This document shows positions 10,961-22,629 of a DNA stretch of 64,000 bases, one piece after another. A program made the translations under genes and the position numbers. The notes beneath the pieces are model-generated. The model was not told the origin of the DNA, did no database searches, and saw nothing but the letters and a program-made list of their open reading frames with translations. Positions within the stretch are counted from its first letter, which is position 1. Every line of letters begins with the position of its first letter. This stretch comes from Hericium rajendrae (taxonomy: Eukaryota > Basidiomycota > Agaricomycetes > Russulales > Hericiaceae), in the NCBI GenBank assembly GCA_033439255.1, contig CM065881.1:1922001-1986000 (forward strand), in the 5' to 3' direction.

Positions 10961-11534
10961 GCTGGTCTTCAACACAATTTACTGCTCACAGAAAGATACA
11001 GCCACTAAAATGATACACAGCAAACAAATGTACATACTGTTTATTGATAAAATGAGCAAAACAATGCAATTTATCGGTAGTAGTGGGTCCTGAGACTCGG
11101 TCATGTGATCCTACAAGACCTTATGCGGCCGAACAAGGTCTTAGCGCCCGCTTACATAAGCATAAATTGCCTAGAGAGCCAATACACTGTATACAGTGAT
11201 TGCTTTATAGCTCTGCAACAAAGCAATCAATCGACAAACGGTAAATTGTGTTCAAATACCTTCAATTACATCTTTCCAACCCAATTTAGAATATTAAAAT
11301 CGGATCACTGCAAGCAGAGATATTTCTTGATTTATGTGCCACATCAGCAAAACAGTATTGTCTCCTATCTCAACAACCAATAGTGCTATAATGTTGTAAA
11401 CTATACTATTAGAAAGCTACTGTAAATTCAATTTCAATAAGCCCTCATACATTATGATTGATGCAGTATCAGCAGAGCTATAAAGCAATTAGTCTGCCAA
11501 ATCATCACGGACATATAGTCCAATAGGTCAGCAT
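10961..11534. repeat. Diverged dispersed repeat with a GCGGCCGAAC hairpin
   Basis: No gene is supported. A hairpin with arms AAGACCTT and AAGGTCTT around ATGCGGCCGAAC lies at about 11115-11142. Bases 11195-11520 are a diverged copy of 17890-18230 (shared landmarks: TAGCTCTGCAA, TCTCAACAACCAAT, ATTAGTCTG). The 92-aa ORF at 11105-11383 is not conserved in the other copy and is probably chance. Confidence 0.5.
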
Positions 11535-11935
11535 CATCAGGAACCTTCAAAACTTTCTGTTTGACCTGCGAGGCATCTGACAGTGTCTGCATGATCTGCA
11601 GCAGTTGCATTAGACACATCAGATACTCTCAGACAGCATCAGCTACTCTCAGCTAGCTGCAGAATATTTGACCTCAAGATTCAAAAAAGTATCAATGCAG
11701 AATGCTTGCAGACTGATCAGAACTGATCAGATTCATGTAAATTTTAGATATTGAAAACTTTGTTACATCTAATGATTAGAGTTGGATGACTACTATATCT
11801 GCCAATAGTTATTGACTTCAAAATATAAAATCTCTGATCAGAAATTGTCCTCTAATTAGAGCCTGCAGCTGAATCAGGTCTTGCAGTTGATCAGACTCTG
11901 CAGGGTTCATCAGAAAGTTTTGAAGGTTCCTGATG
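11535..11935. mobile_element. CATCAG-type MITE, 401 bp (copy 1)
   Basis: It begins CATCAGGAACCTTCAAAAC and ends with the reverse complement of that sequence, giving TIRs of about 25 bp. A 2-bp duplication AT flanks it. A second copy of exactly the same length and very similar sequence is at 50745-51145. It has no coding capacity, and internal TCAGAC/TCTGAC words match the subterminal words of the Plavaka elements. Confidence 0.9.
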
Positions 11936-12418
11936 ATTTTGCCACACTATCTTGCTGTTTATAGCACTATTCTAAAGCTATTCTAAATCTGATTCCAATA
12001 AGCTTTCATTCATTCTGATTCATGTGATATTGAGAGGGCTATAGTGCAATCTCTATGCCACATCATCAGAAGAGATCCAGAAAGTTGGTGATGGCCCTAC
12101 ACCATCATTGGACACCTCAGCTGCAACTCACTGCAGATGAGAACTGGGCATGTCCAAGCCTTGTAGTCAGTGTGCACTATTGGTAGTATCACACTGACTT
12201 CAAAGCTATCTGAAGAAAAGAAGAGAAAACAGAGAGCGCAATATCAACTACTGCTGACATAAGCTAAGCACAGCCACCAGACCTTGTGCGGCCGAACAAG
12301 GTCTGCTATTGATCACGTGATTGGCCATTAGCTTTGTTCAACAATACAATGTTTGACATTGATCATATATTCAATCTTGAATCTTGTTTGATTAGACATA
12401 CAACTAGACTACTACTAT
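11936..12418. repeat. Continuation of the diverged repeat, second GCGGCCGAAC hairpin
   Basis: No gene. Bases 11945-12060 resemble the repeat to the left of the MITE. A second hairpin, AGACCTT/AAGGTCT around GTGCGGCCGAAC, lies at about 12281-12306. The stretch between is AT-rich and unassigned. Confidence 0.4.
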
Positions 12419-14604
12419 AATTATGATTCCTTAGAATCATTTACTCTATACCACCTTTTCATAGGGAAAACAACATGCAAACGATGACTATGCCCATTAG
12501 GCAGTTGGCTTATATAATCACACATCTTCAATATGACGAGTCTGCAGGTTCAATTCCAGCTTTGGCTGGACTTTTTTTTTTTACACTTTGTTTACTGTAA
12601 CTTGGTCAGTTCTTGACCAATTCACTCATTCTCAAATGCATCGGAATCTACTCATTTATCGCTTTCTAACCGTATTTTATGCATCTTGATCCATGCAGAA
12701 CTTGCAGAATGCAAAACATTCCTGTATTTTTTCCCCTAGTATGCTTGATCCCCAGCTAGCTCAATCAGTTCTTGACCAATCCACTCATTCTCAAGTGCTC
12801 ATTCATCACTTTCTAGCTGTATTTTATGTGTGTTTATCCATGCAGAACTTGTAGAATGCGAAGCACTTTTGTATTTCTCCTCCTAGTATGCTTGATCCTT
12901 AGTTATCTTAGTTCATTCTTCACCGATTCACTTGTTGTCATGTGAATCAGATGCTGCTCATTTATAGCTTTTGAACCATATTTTGTGCATTTTGATCCAT
13001 GCAGAACTCGTAGAACACGAAGCACTTCTGTATTTTTTCTGCTAGTATACTTGATCCTTAGCTATCTCAGTCAATTTTTCACCGATTCACTTGTTCTCAA
13101 GTGGATCAGATGCTACTCATTCATTGCTTTCTAGTCATATTTTATGTGTTATGATCCATGTAAAACTCACACAAAAACTCAGTTTTGTGATCTATGTTGC
13201 TCAATCATTTTTAGTATACATTGAGCATACTCAATAAGTATATATACTATATAACAATATACTATGTGATTAAATCATTTAATGACTGTTGAAAGATTCA
13301 GTCTTAGTATAAGCTCCAATGCAGCAGTGCTTCACTATGGTATGGCCATACCATGGTGAAGGTGGTCACGTGTCGTTCACCATGGTACGGCCGTACCATG
13401 GTGGTGATCATGTGATGATTACATAATCAAAACTCGGTGGTTCTCTTGAGTTTGCAAGTTCAATTCCAGTTCATGTCAGACTTTTTTGATATTTTTTAAT
13501 ACTGAAAATGATATAATCAATGAGCAATTAGCATTAGTACAATGTCTACTCTTATAGTATATTATAAGTACAGAAATGCCTATAAATCTATGGTTTTGAA
13601 GACTGATTATATAATCAAAATTTCAGTTTTGAAGCACCAGCAGTAAAGTCTTACTTCTTCATGAGCTTTACATCTTGCATGCTTGTCATGTTGGCTGCAA
13701 GGCTTGATGGGTATCTCCAAGTCATCCACTGAGTGGTTGATGGTTTGGAACCAGGAGGTACTCGACCTGGTAGCTCACCTTGGTTGTCTTGTATGTATCT
13801 CACTTGCTGAGCTGGCAGACTAATTTCTTTATAGGTCTCTGAATCTTGCACAAACCAGTATGTATTAGAGCTTGTCAAAACCACATTGACAGCTGCTTAG
13901 TTCGTGTCTTCTGAGCTGTGATAGGCTATCTGCCTGATGAGCAATCAACCAATCATCATCATCTGAATGATCTTGAGGTAAGTCCCTCAGTTCTTCACCA
14001 ATTCACTTGTTCTAAATTGGGCCTGAATGTACTGATTAATTGCTTTTCAGACATGCTACATAGACCCCATGCCATCCAGAACTCGAAAATCAAAACTCGA
14101 AACTGAGATCTCCCCCTCAAGATCTTGACCTTGAGGTAAGTCTAGCAGTTCTCCACTGATGTACTCGTTCTAAATTGAGCCTGAATGTACTGATTAATCA
14201 CTTTCCAGACATGCTACATAGACCCCAATCTGCCCAGAACTCGAAAATCAAAACTCGAAACTGAGATCCCCCCCCCCCCCCCCAAGATCTTGACCTTGAG
14301 ATAAGTCTAGCAGTTCTCCACCAATTCACTTGTTCTAAAATGCACTGAAATGTACTGATTAATTACTTTCCAGCCATGCTACATAGGCCTCAGTCTATGC
14401 AGAACTCAAAAATCAAAATTTGAAATTGAAATCTTCCTTTCAAGATCTTGACCTTGAGGTAGCTATAGATTTTATAGAGATTTATAATCAATCTGACAAG
14501 TGAGACTTTACATCATTTATGCACTGTTTCTAAATATAACTAACAATGAAAAAGGAATTGTATTGCCGTGTGAAGCATCGGCCCTCTTCCACCAAGTAAA
14601 AATG
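12419..14604 (+). repeat. Repeat family F, copy F2
   Basis: It starts TTATGATTCCTTAGAATC and carries the tRNA-like head (about 12490-12580), four head modules (starting near 12600, 12755, 12905 and 13065), the uninterrupted CCATGGT palindrome (about 13340-13410), a second B-box segment, the conserved small ORF (13651-13884, minus) and three tail modules (about 13975-14450). Its right end (14450-14604) is shared with F3 at 47875-48026. A run of 16-18 C at 14267 is a low-complexity expansion. Confidence 0.65.
13651..13884 (-). CDS. Conserved small ORF of family F, second copy (77 aa)
   Basis: This has the same frame as 9148-9447 but is shorter at the N-terminus because the upstream part is changed near 13900. 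The C-terminal ~75 residues are nearly identical. Function is unknown, and it may not be expressed. Confidence 0.35.
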   Translation of the reverse strand: MVLTSSNTYWFVQDSETYKEISLPAQQVRYIQDNQGELPGRVPPGSKPSTTQWMTWRYPSSLAANMTSMQDVKLMKK

Positions 14605-15750
14605 AGAATATTGTCCATGTAAATACCGACTTTGCCTGTGTTGATGAGATCCTTGAAAAGTTCATTCATCATTCCTTGGAACATGGCAGGAGAGTTCGTA
14701 AAGCCAAAAAACATCACCAGGGGTTCAAAGAGACCACGGTTGGTCTTGAAGGCAGCTTTCCATTCATCACCCTCTTTGATGTGAACATCGTTGTAACCTC
14801 AGTGAACATCCATCTTGGAGAAGACCTTGGCACTCTTGAGCTTGTTGACAAGCTCAGAGATGAGGGGCAGAGGATATTCATTCTTGATGGTACCTCTGTT
14901 GAGGGTACAATAGTCCTAGACAGGGTGCAGTTTTCCATCTTTTTTCTTGATAAAGAAGAAGGGACTCACCATAGGGGATTTAGAAGGACGGATGTAGCCT
15001 TTCTTGATCTAGTCATCAAGGAACAAATTGAGGTCCTTCTGCTCAGTGGGAGCCATGGGATAGACCTTGCAAGAGCAGGGTTCAAAACCATCTTTCAGAT
15101 CAATGGCATGATCCTATGGGCGACATTTGAGGAGGCAATGGGAGGATTCCTCGTTGAAGACAGGTTGAAAATCCTGGTACTAAAGGAGAACCATCTCAGT
15201 AAAGGACTTCTCTGCAACACGGGTGGCCACATGCTCAGCCAGTTTCTGAGCATTGGTAAAAGAGCGACAGATGTGGATGGTGTGTTGGTAGTCTGGGTCA
15301 TTGTCTGGTGGGGGTGGTGTGTCCCAGTCAGGGAGAACACCAGCTAGGCAAAGACCCTCTTCAACCCAGTCAGCATTGACATTAGGTCGTGAGTCATCAT
15401 CCTCAGTGAACAGACATGCAGAAACTTTAACAGGTGAATGTGGCAAAGGCAGATACCTTGGACTTAGCAAGCAGGGATCACGTATTTGGGAAGTGAAGCA
15501 GCGACAATGGTGGGGGCAGTGGGAGCAATGGAGGGGGGCAAGATGGGGTGAGCAGTACAGCAGCAGCACTGAGAACTGGTGGACAAGGGGCTGATTGGTG
15601 ACGTTCAGTGCGAGTGGACAGGTTCTTGACTAGGGGTTTATTTAGAGTGCAAGAGGGAGGCAGCGAGTCATGTCAAAATGATGAGAGACCCAATCAATTT
15701 CAGGGTTGTGTTCCTGTAACCAATTGGTCCCAAGGATAATGTCGTAGTTA
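14605..15750 (-). pseudogene. Chromovirus fragment (reverse transcriptase and protease-linker region)
   Basis: On the minus strand it reads as a close relative of about 2380-3500 of the fossil at the left edge, including the [11 protein letters not shown] block. It is broken, with several lesions, and lacks LTRs. It lies between sequences that end or begin with the GAGGGCCGATGC motif (14580-14604 and 15790-15840, inverted), so it is bracketed by inverted F-family termini. Confidence 0.8.
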
Positions 15751-16013
15751 CAATTCCTTAGAATCTTTTACTATGTACTGGGTTTTCCTATCGACTTGGG
15801 GGAAGAGGGCCGATGCTCTGCACGGCAATACGATTCCTTTTGAATTGTTCTAACTTTGTAGTGTTATTCTCACAGAATTAATAAGATAATAGAGAATTGA
15901 ATATACTAGTATTGTAATGCTGCAAGATCTCCATCTTCAAAGTATATTGTTTTACACTTATCTCTTATTTTTAAACTTTGTTACCAGCAAGAGGAACTAA
16001 TGACAAAATAATG

Positions 16014-16059
16014 GTCACGTGCAACAGCGAGCCCGGTCAGGCTCGCTGTTGCATGTGAC
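16014..16059. repeat. Hairpin, GCAACAGCGAGCC arms
   Basis: Perfect 13-bp arms GCAACAGCGAGCC and GGCTCGCTGTTGC enclose the loop CGGTCA. A flanking GTCACG/ATGTGAC extension lengthens the stem to about 20 bp with one mismatch. It is GC-rich in an AT-rich context. It could be a terminator-like or cruciform structure, or the core of a tiny mobile hairpin. Confidence 0.6.
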
Positions 16060-16386
16060 TTCTCAAAAATTATGTTTACATTTATGAAGTACATAAGTGT
16101 GGCCCTTGAAAGTCTGTCAACTGTTGTATATTGCCTAGATTGATTTTATTTTTGCCTTCTAGGGGTCTGAATCAGTAATTTGGCTATATCTCTGTCAATT
16201 CTCTAGCTATAAACATAAACTCAAGTGTTTCTGAATAGTACTATCAATGGCCATGTTAACACGATTTTTACTGATTTTTTATGCTACTCAGTATGTGCCT
16301 ATTCTCGGATGATTTGATGATTTGCCCCTAGACTTGAATGATTTTTTTGATTTTTTCTTGCTTATAAATTGCTTATGTAATCCGCA

Positions 16387-16458
16387 GCACGGGCAAAATG
16401 ACGTACTCCCGTCCCCCTCATGATGTCATGGGACGGGAGTATGTCATTTTGCCCGTGC
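16387..16458. repeat. Long hairpin, 29-bp arms with one mismatch
   Basis: The left arm (16387-16415) begins GCACGGGCAAAATGAC and the right arm (16430-16458) is its reverse complement with one difference, around a 14-base loop. Outside it, CCGC and GCGG extend the pairing imperfectly. It lies within AT-rich DNA without genes. Confidence 0.75.
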
Positions 16459-16729
16459 AAGGCGGATTATGTAAAACCTTGAAAATAGGCAAATAGGAGG
16501 TTTTGTGATAATTCGAGTGTACCTCCTTAAGTACTGGAGATATCATCGGTCCCTTGATTGCGTCAGAAAGATCTCCATTATACCTTTTCAACAACACTAG
16601 GTACACTACAATTGGATGACTCGATAAAAAGATATGGCCTCAACAAGTTTGCCCCTACCTCTAATACCAACCCTTCAGTAATCACTACCGCGTTTTCTCA
16701 ATACTTATCCGATCGTCTTGTATAATATG

Positions 16730-16764
16730 CCGTTGGAAAGGTGCAAATCAGGCCTTTCCAACGG
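16730..16764. repeat. Hairpin, CCGTTGGAAAGG arms
   Basis: Perfect 12-bp arms (16730-16741 and 16753-16764) surround an 11-base loop. No open reading frame is attached, and the function is unknown. Confidence 0.6.
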
Positions 16765-17210
16765 TATCTTTAGCGTCTAAATAGCACCACTCATTGCTCC
16801 ACTACAATGCAATCACTATGATCTCCTTCTCAAGGATATCTTTTGAAGTGATTTGCTCATATCTCAGTCATTTCTGGACCTATTGTTATGAAAACAAATG
16901 TTCTGAGGAGGTAAAATTTGCTCTCATTATATTACCATATATCACACTCACTTACATCAATAAAAAGATACAGACTTTACTATGAAGTACATTTATTCAC
17001 TATCTTGTAACAAGTTTGCACTTTTTCATACTGAGAGCTTCTGGTCCTAATATGACTAGCATTGATTTAAATATGCATATAGTCTAACAATGATTTAGTT
17101 AGATTTGAAAGACTGAACATCTCTAAGAAATATCCAAAATTATAAGAATGGCAATTGGCAGAATCAAACTTATAACCTCACTTTATATGAGAAATTAGTT
17201 AGAGTAAATG

Positions 17211-17580
17211 ATTCCAAGAAATCATAATGAGATATAAATGTTCTATATAATGATTGTGAACAGTAACAGTGAGATATGTTGATTGTAAAATGAAAGAAAA
17301 GAATTCAAGGTTGAACTGGAATTGAACCTGCAAACTCGTCAGATTGTTGACTTGTGATTATATAAGCCAACTACCAAATGGGGATGGTCATCGTTTTGGT
17401 GTCATTTTCGATAGGAAAAGCCGGTATAGAGTAAACGATTCTAAGGAATCGTAAAAATGACACCAGAAATGACCACTACCCCCATTTGGCAGTTGGCTTA
17501 TCTAATTGCAAGATCACTGATCTGATGAGTTTGCAGGTTCAACTCCAGATCTGGCCGGACTTTTATTTACACTAGATTTC
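17211..17580. repeat. Head-to-head pair of tRNA-like F heads
   Basis: A minus-strand head (about 17300-17400, B-box reading GAATTGAACC on the plus strand) and a plus-strand head (about 17455-17570, B-box GGTTCAACTCC) flank the near-palindromic terminus ACGATTCTAAGGAATCGT at 17434-17451. Both carry A-box-like TTGGCAGTTGGC or TTGGTAGTTGGC. This forms an inverted repeat of about 250 bp. Confidence 0.6.
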
Positions 17581-18240
17581 ATGTAACTTGATCAGTTCTC
17601 AACCAATTCACATGTTCTCAAATGCATCTGGATCTACTCATTTATCACTTTCTAGGAGTACTTTTTGCATCCTGATTGGTGCAGAACTCACAGAGTGCAA
17701 TGAATTCATATATTTTTCCCCTGTAATACTTGAACTTGAGCTAACTTGGTCACTTCTCTACCGATTGACTCATTCTTAAATGCATCAAAATCTGTCTATT
17801 CATAGCTTTCTATTCATACCTTGCATGTCTCAATTGGTTAGGAACTTGCAGAATGCAAATTGTTTCTGTGATTTCTCTTTAGGAACCATGATTGCTTTGT
17901 AGCTCTGCAAGAAAGCTATCAATGAACAAACAGTAAATTGTGTTAAAGCATCTTAAATCATATCTTCTCAACACAATTTTGAATACAGAAATAGGATCAC
18001 TGGAAGTAGAGATATGCTTTGATTTATGTGCTATATTAGCAAAACAATCATTGTTATGCTATCTCAACAACCAATGAGCTATGGTGTTGCAAATTGTACT
18101 TTAAATAGCAGCAGATAATATGGTTCTAGTAAGTCCTCATATATCATCATTGGTACAGTATTGACAGCACTATAAATAGATTAGTCTGTCACATTATGAA
18201 GAACATACTATAGTCTGAAGTTTTGAACTTTTCACAGACT
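17581..18240 (+). repeat. F modules and diverged dispersed repeat
   Basis: Modules continue to about 17880. Then 17890-18230 is a diverged copy of 11195-11520. No gene is seen; the 63-aa ORF at 17588-17779 is a translation of a module. Confidence 0.5.
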
Positions 18241-19045
18241 CAGATCTAGGTACCATGACCCTTTGATCAGTAGATTCTAGTACATTTTAGAATAGTAAAT
18301 CAGTAGAGATTGAATAGACTTATCTTAAGGTCAAGATCTTGAGGGGGAGATCTGAATTTCAAGTTTTGATTTTTCAGTTCTAGATGGTCTGAGACCTATG
18401 TAGCATGGCTGAAAAGCAATTAATTAGAACATTCCAATACAGTTTAGAATGAGTAAATCAGTGGAGAAATGAGGGACTCACTTCAAGGTCAAGATCTTGA
18501 GAGAGAGATCTCAATTTCAAGTTTTGATCTTTGAGTTCTGGGTGTACTGGGACCTATGTAGCATGGCTGGAAAGCAATTAATTAGTACAATCTAATGCAT
18601 TTTAGAATGAGTAAATTGGTGGAGATCTGAGAGACTTACCTTAAGGTCAAGAATTTGAGGGGGGAATTTGAATTTTGAGTTTTGGTTTTCGAGTTCTGAA
18701 CAACCTAAAGTCTATATAGCATGGCTGAAAAGAGATTAATTAGCACATTCCAATACAATTTAGAATGAGTAAATCGGTGGAGATCTGAGGGACTTATCTT
18801 AAGGTCAAGATTTTGAGAGGGGAATTTGAATTTCGAGTTTTGGTTTTCGAGTTCTGGACAACCTAAGATCTATGTAGCATGACTGGAGAGCAACTAATTA
18901 GCACATTCCAGTACAATTTAGAACAAGTAAATTGGTGAGATTTGAGAGACTTACCTCAAGATCAAGATCTTGAGGAGGGAATCTCAATTTCGAGTTTTGA
19001 TTTTTGAGTTCTGGATGGTATGAGACATATGTAGCATGGCTGGAA
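18241..19045 (-). repeat. Tandem array of modules of about 157 bp, reverse orientation
   Basis: Five modules recur at about 18320, 18478, 18640, 18792 and 18949. Each carries the reverse complement of a TCAAGATCTTGACCTT motif and a TGTAGCATGGCTGGAAAG motif. The same module type occurs in plus orientation at 13975-14450 and 41300-42080. It is non-coding. Confidence 0.7.
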
Positions 19046-19279
19046 AGTAGGTGCATGTATGGTGTTGGGGACATGCACAACATGAAGCATGGTGTCGAGG
19101 ACGTGCGCAGGTGTGTCCGCAGTGCTAGAAACATGCAGCATGCAGGGCAACACGTATTGTCCTGCATGTGGGCATGCTGTCCTGACTCTAGGGAGTGTGA
19201 TGCTGTGCACACCCAAACATGTGCTGACAGAAGCAGGGCACAGATGTGCAGGTGGTGCAGTGGTAAAGAAGGCAGGGTG
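19046..19279. mobile_element. Left remnant of element D (CATCTG family)
   Basis: This GC-richer segment, with TGCATG-type words, is the left continuation of 55455-56966 once element C is removed. The junction GGGTG|C|TGGGGC shows C's 2-bp duplication TG. D's own left terminus was not found; it is probably lost where the module array meets it near 19045. Confidence 0.55.
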
Positions 19280-19589
19280 CATCTGAGAAATATGTCACTA
19301 ATATATAACACTATATTAGCTACATAGCTTTTCTAGGTCCATAGCTGTCCTCTTTTATACATAGCAGTCAAGTGATCTATACAAAGCTATCATAGCTTAT
19401 CATAGCTACCATAGTATAGGGCATAAGCTACATAGCTGCCATAGCATAGAGTATAAGATATTATAGCTATGATCATAGCTATCATAGTATAAGATAACTA
19501 TAAAAGCTATATCTACTATATCTTATATCTCTATTGTCATATTATATCTAGCTAGTAAGATTTCTATCTACTCTATGTCACTTCTGTTG

Positions 19590-20225
19590 AATACATTATA
19601 TCAAAAGATTAAAACAAAGTATATTTTTTAAGAAATTTTATTACAAGACTACTACTTAACTACAAAAGATAACAATCTTACATACATATCTTACACTGCT
19701 ACATTATATAACAAAGACATAAAGCAAACTTAAAAAAATAATGATAAACATTAGTTAAGATCAAGATGAAAGACTATGACAACTTACAATAACTACAAAA
19801 AGCAAAAATATAACTGAAAAAAGATATTAGTTTTAGAACATAAGGATGATACAACATGAAGCTTACCAAACTAACAAAAAAAAAGCAAAAATCTAGAAGA
19901 CAACTTGAAGACATTAGTATAAGCTATAAGATACTAATAAAAACAGCTCACCCTAAGAGACAACAACAACAATGGAGATAGCAGTGATGATGAGCTAATA
20001 AAGAAATAATGATGAGCAAATAAAAGAGCGACAATGAGCAATGAAGGAATGATGACAAGCGAGCAAAGAACAATAGCAAAGGTGCCAATGTGGCAGGAGA
20101 TGGTGAGAGTTGAAGAGTAAGAGGTAACGCACATCGTGCAAGCCTTATATACAAATCCGAGCAATGCCGAGAACTGTGAGCTGCTGGGTGTTGCCAAGCC
20201 CCACATCAGGGACTAAGTATTAGAT
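19590..20225 (-). promoter_or_regulatory. TATA box and splice-like module series of element C
   Basis: On the minus strand, TATATAAGG near 20150 is followed within about 200-450 bp by repeated GTAAG...TACTAAT...TAG modules that look like short introns separated by very short exons. The layout is conserved in C2 (46965-47420, plus) and D (56130-56430, plus), although the sequences have diverged. No long reading frame is spliced by them. A non-coding or very short product is possible. Confidence 0.45.
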
Positions 20226-20589
20226 TTCAATGTCTTAACCCTGCTGCCCAGTAGTATATTGTATGCTTAATACATAGATAGCTTATGTATTGTGTTCAGA
20301 TACAAAATCTATAGCTCATGTCATTTTTTTGTATTTTGTGCTATTTTATTTGATTTGTTGTGTCTCTTTGTGCATTTGGTGGCCGAAGCCCCAAGTTAAT
20401 GCATGAAGACTTGCTCTTTCTCACCAGCCTCCCTTCCATTCATCCATCTTTTCTTGCTCTACTCCTTTGATTCATCTTCTATCAACCATCAACACCAACA
20501 GAGGGATTTGCAGCAGGCAGAGGGGCTGCAGGTGAGTAAAAAAAATGCATTTTTTGTCATTTATTCGTGCTAATCAAGAGAGTGTCACT

Positions 20590-21328
20590 TGTTTTTGAGT
20601 GACACTCTTGATATCTTGTACTGTTGCCTCTGCATCCTCACCTATCCTCACGCTGCCATCCTGCAACTCTGCCGTCCCCTCTGCACCCTCGTCACCTCTT
20701 TCTCAATCTGTCTACGCCACATTCGCCCCCATGTGCAGCTCATCGACCCTGTGTCTGACTCCAACAAGCTGTGATCCTGTGCAAGGCTCCAGCCCCATCC
20801 CCTTCCATGCACACCAGTGTGCACATGGCTACAGCATGCGTGCACACATGCACCACGTGACGTCAACATCAACGATGTGTGCACACAAGCCATGTCATCA
20901 CCCGTGCCCCACGTCCATGCATGTGCATGCATCGTAGTCCCGTTGCCATGGCAATGGGACTCAGACATCATTCATGCCCATCGGCCACAACCCCGCACGC
21001 TCGTCCCATGCCCCACAAGGCCTCGTGCTCATGTCCAACACCCCACATGCTCGCAATGTCCCGTCTGTGCCCATAATGCCCTGCACTTGCCCACAATGCC
21101 CCGCACTCACCCACAATGCCCCATGCTCATCCACAATGTCCTGAACATGTGTGCCACACTCCCGTGTCTGCTCAACCTGACATGCCCTGCATGTATGCAC
21201 AATGGTCTGCATGGGTGCATGACAATTGCATGCACACGACATGCCATATAGTGTCCCATGCACGATGCACCATACAGTGCCCCATGCACATGCAGAATGT
21301 CCCGCATGCCTGCTCAAGGTCCTGCATG
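20590..21328. repeat. GC-rich TGCATG/CCCATGCCC minisatellite region of element C
   Basis: This is a degenerate array of CCCACAATGCCC-type units of about 20 bp (clearest at 21050-21145). It gives open frames on both strands with Cys/His/Ala-rich translations, which I regard as artefacts. It continues at 36297-36780 beyond element A, and corresponding regions lie at 42420-43056 and 46031-46500 in C2. Confidence 0.6.
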
Positions 21329-21439
21329 CATCAGGTACCCTTACAACTTTCTGATGCATCTGATATGTGTCTGACTTGTCTGTTATCAGAACTTTTTCTG
21401 ATATCAGACACTCAGAAAGGAAGTGCCTTCTGACATCAG

Positions 21440-21960
21440 ATAAACAATCTGCTAATCAGAAGAATTTCTGCTTTCAGATTTTTGTCTGAGATCAGATTAG
21501 TCAGATTGGTGTCAGATCAGAAATTCTAATCAGATCAGGAACCTCACTCAGATTAAAGATTTTCATCAGATCAGAATTCTTAGTCAGATCAGAAATCTCA
21601 GTCAGATCAGAAATTTCACTCAGATCAGAAATTTCACTCAGATCAGAAATTTCACTCAGATCAGAAATTTCACTCAGATCAGAAATTTCACTCAGATCAG
21701 AGTTTGGTCAGATCAGAATCTTCAGTCAGATCAGAAATTTTACTAAGATCAGAAACCCTAATCAGTTCAGAGTTTAGTCAGATCAGAATTTCTAGTCAGA
21801 TCAGAAACTTTACTTAGATCAGAAACCCTAATTAGTTCAGAGTTTGTCAGATCAGAGATTCCAGTCAGATCAGAAATTCTACTCAGATCAGACTTCTAGG
21901 TCAGACTAGCATTTCAAATCAGAATCACACCAAAAATACAAGATGCAACTCAATATTATG
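21440..21960. repeat. Left subterminal array of Plavaka A
   Basis: An 18-bp unit AGATCAGAAATTTCACTC is repeated about five times in perfect tandem (about 21600-21700) within a wider field of TCAGATCAGAA words. Such subterminal repeats are usual transposase-binding candidates. Element B has the counterpart at 54820-55230. Confidence 0.8.
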
Positions 21961-22338
21961 CAGTAAATAATGTAAAGCAATCAAACAGGCATAGTCAGAT
22001 GGAAAGGCATAGAAGTCAAATCAAAAGGGTAAGATCAGAAGATATTAAAAAACTTTAAAAGTAAAGGGAGAAAGAGATACTTAGTGAAAATATTAGAAGG
22101 ATCTAAAAGAAAAGTCAGAACTGAGTGGAGGTCATAACTAAGTCAGAAGAGATCTAAAAAAAATCGAAATTGAGTAGAGATCAAAATCAGAGGTATAATG
22201 AGAAAATATCCAAGCATTACATCAGAGACATGCTCAAGCATCAACCAATGCAACAAACCAAGTCTACTTGTTGGCCAAAGCTTTGAGACCACAACGACGA
22301 GCACAGATGGCTGATTTGCCTGGAGCACTAATCACCTT

Positions 22339-22629
22339 CATCAGGAAAAGGGAAAATGTCTGACTGTCTGACTGTCTGACAGTTGTCTGAAATGTCTAAA
22401 CTTCTGACCCACATATGGATGGAATTACATATAGATTATTATTATATAGAGCTCAGATAGACTCAGACTTCAGTCTGACATCAGACAAAAATGTCTGAAA
22501 GGCACTTGACGATAGGGACCCGTCTAATTGGTCTGATTGTCTGATCATCTGGACCAGACAGAACCAGACAGAATCAGATCAGATTAGACAAAGTCAGACA
22601 CCATTCAGACAAATGCTGGTTTACTGATG
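22339..22629. mobile_element. CATCAG-type MITE, 291 bp (copy 2)
   Basis: It appears identical to 12-302 and is flanked by TT on both sides. It is inserted in the last exon of gene 2 of element A; the interrupted reading frame resumes cleanly on either side when compared with copy B at 54415-54425, which supports the 2-bp duplication. Identity with copy 1 implies recent movement. Confidence 0.93.

Larger units (their letters stand above)
15751..17210. other. Non-coding AT-rich stretch with three strong hairpins
   Basis: No gene is supported; all ORFs are under 65 codons and unlike anything recognised. It starts with an inverted F-family terminus (15751-15840). Three hairpins stand out at 16014-16059, 16387-16458 and 16730-16764 and are listed separately. 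The rest looks like decayed repeat DNA. Confidence 0.5.

Noticed and set aside
7479-17451. ACGATTCCTTAGAATCGT as a Helitron 3' hairpin
   Set aside because: It occurs at both ends of F1 in inverted orientation, no CTRR end or 5' TC is consistently present and there is no Rep/helicase coding sequence.
20599-21433. Cys/His/Ala-rich ORFs on both strands as real genes
   Set aside because: Long frames open on both strands over the same GC-rich minisatellite, and the corresponding copies in C2 and after element A do not keep the same frames.
21595-21710. Regular 18-bp repeats resembling a CRISPR-like array
   Set aside because: The units are head-to-tail with no unique spacers and lie in the subterminal region of a eukaryotic DNA transposon; there are no cas genes.
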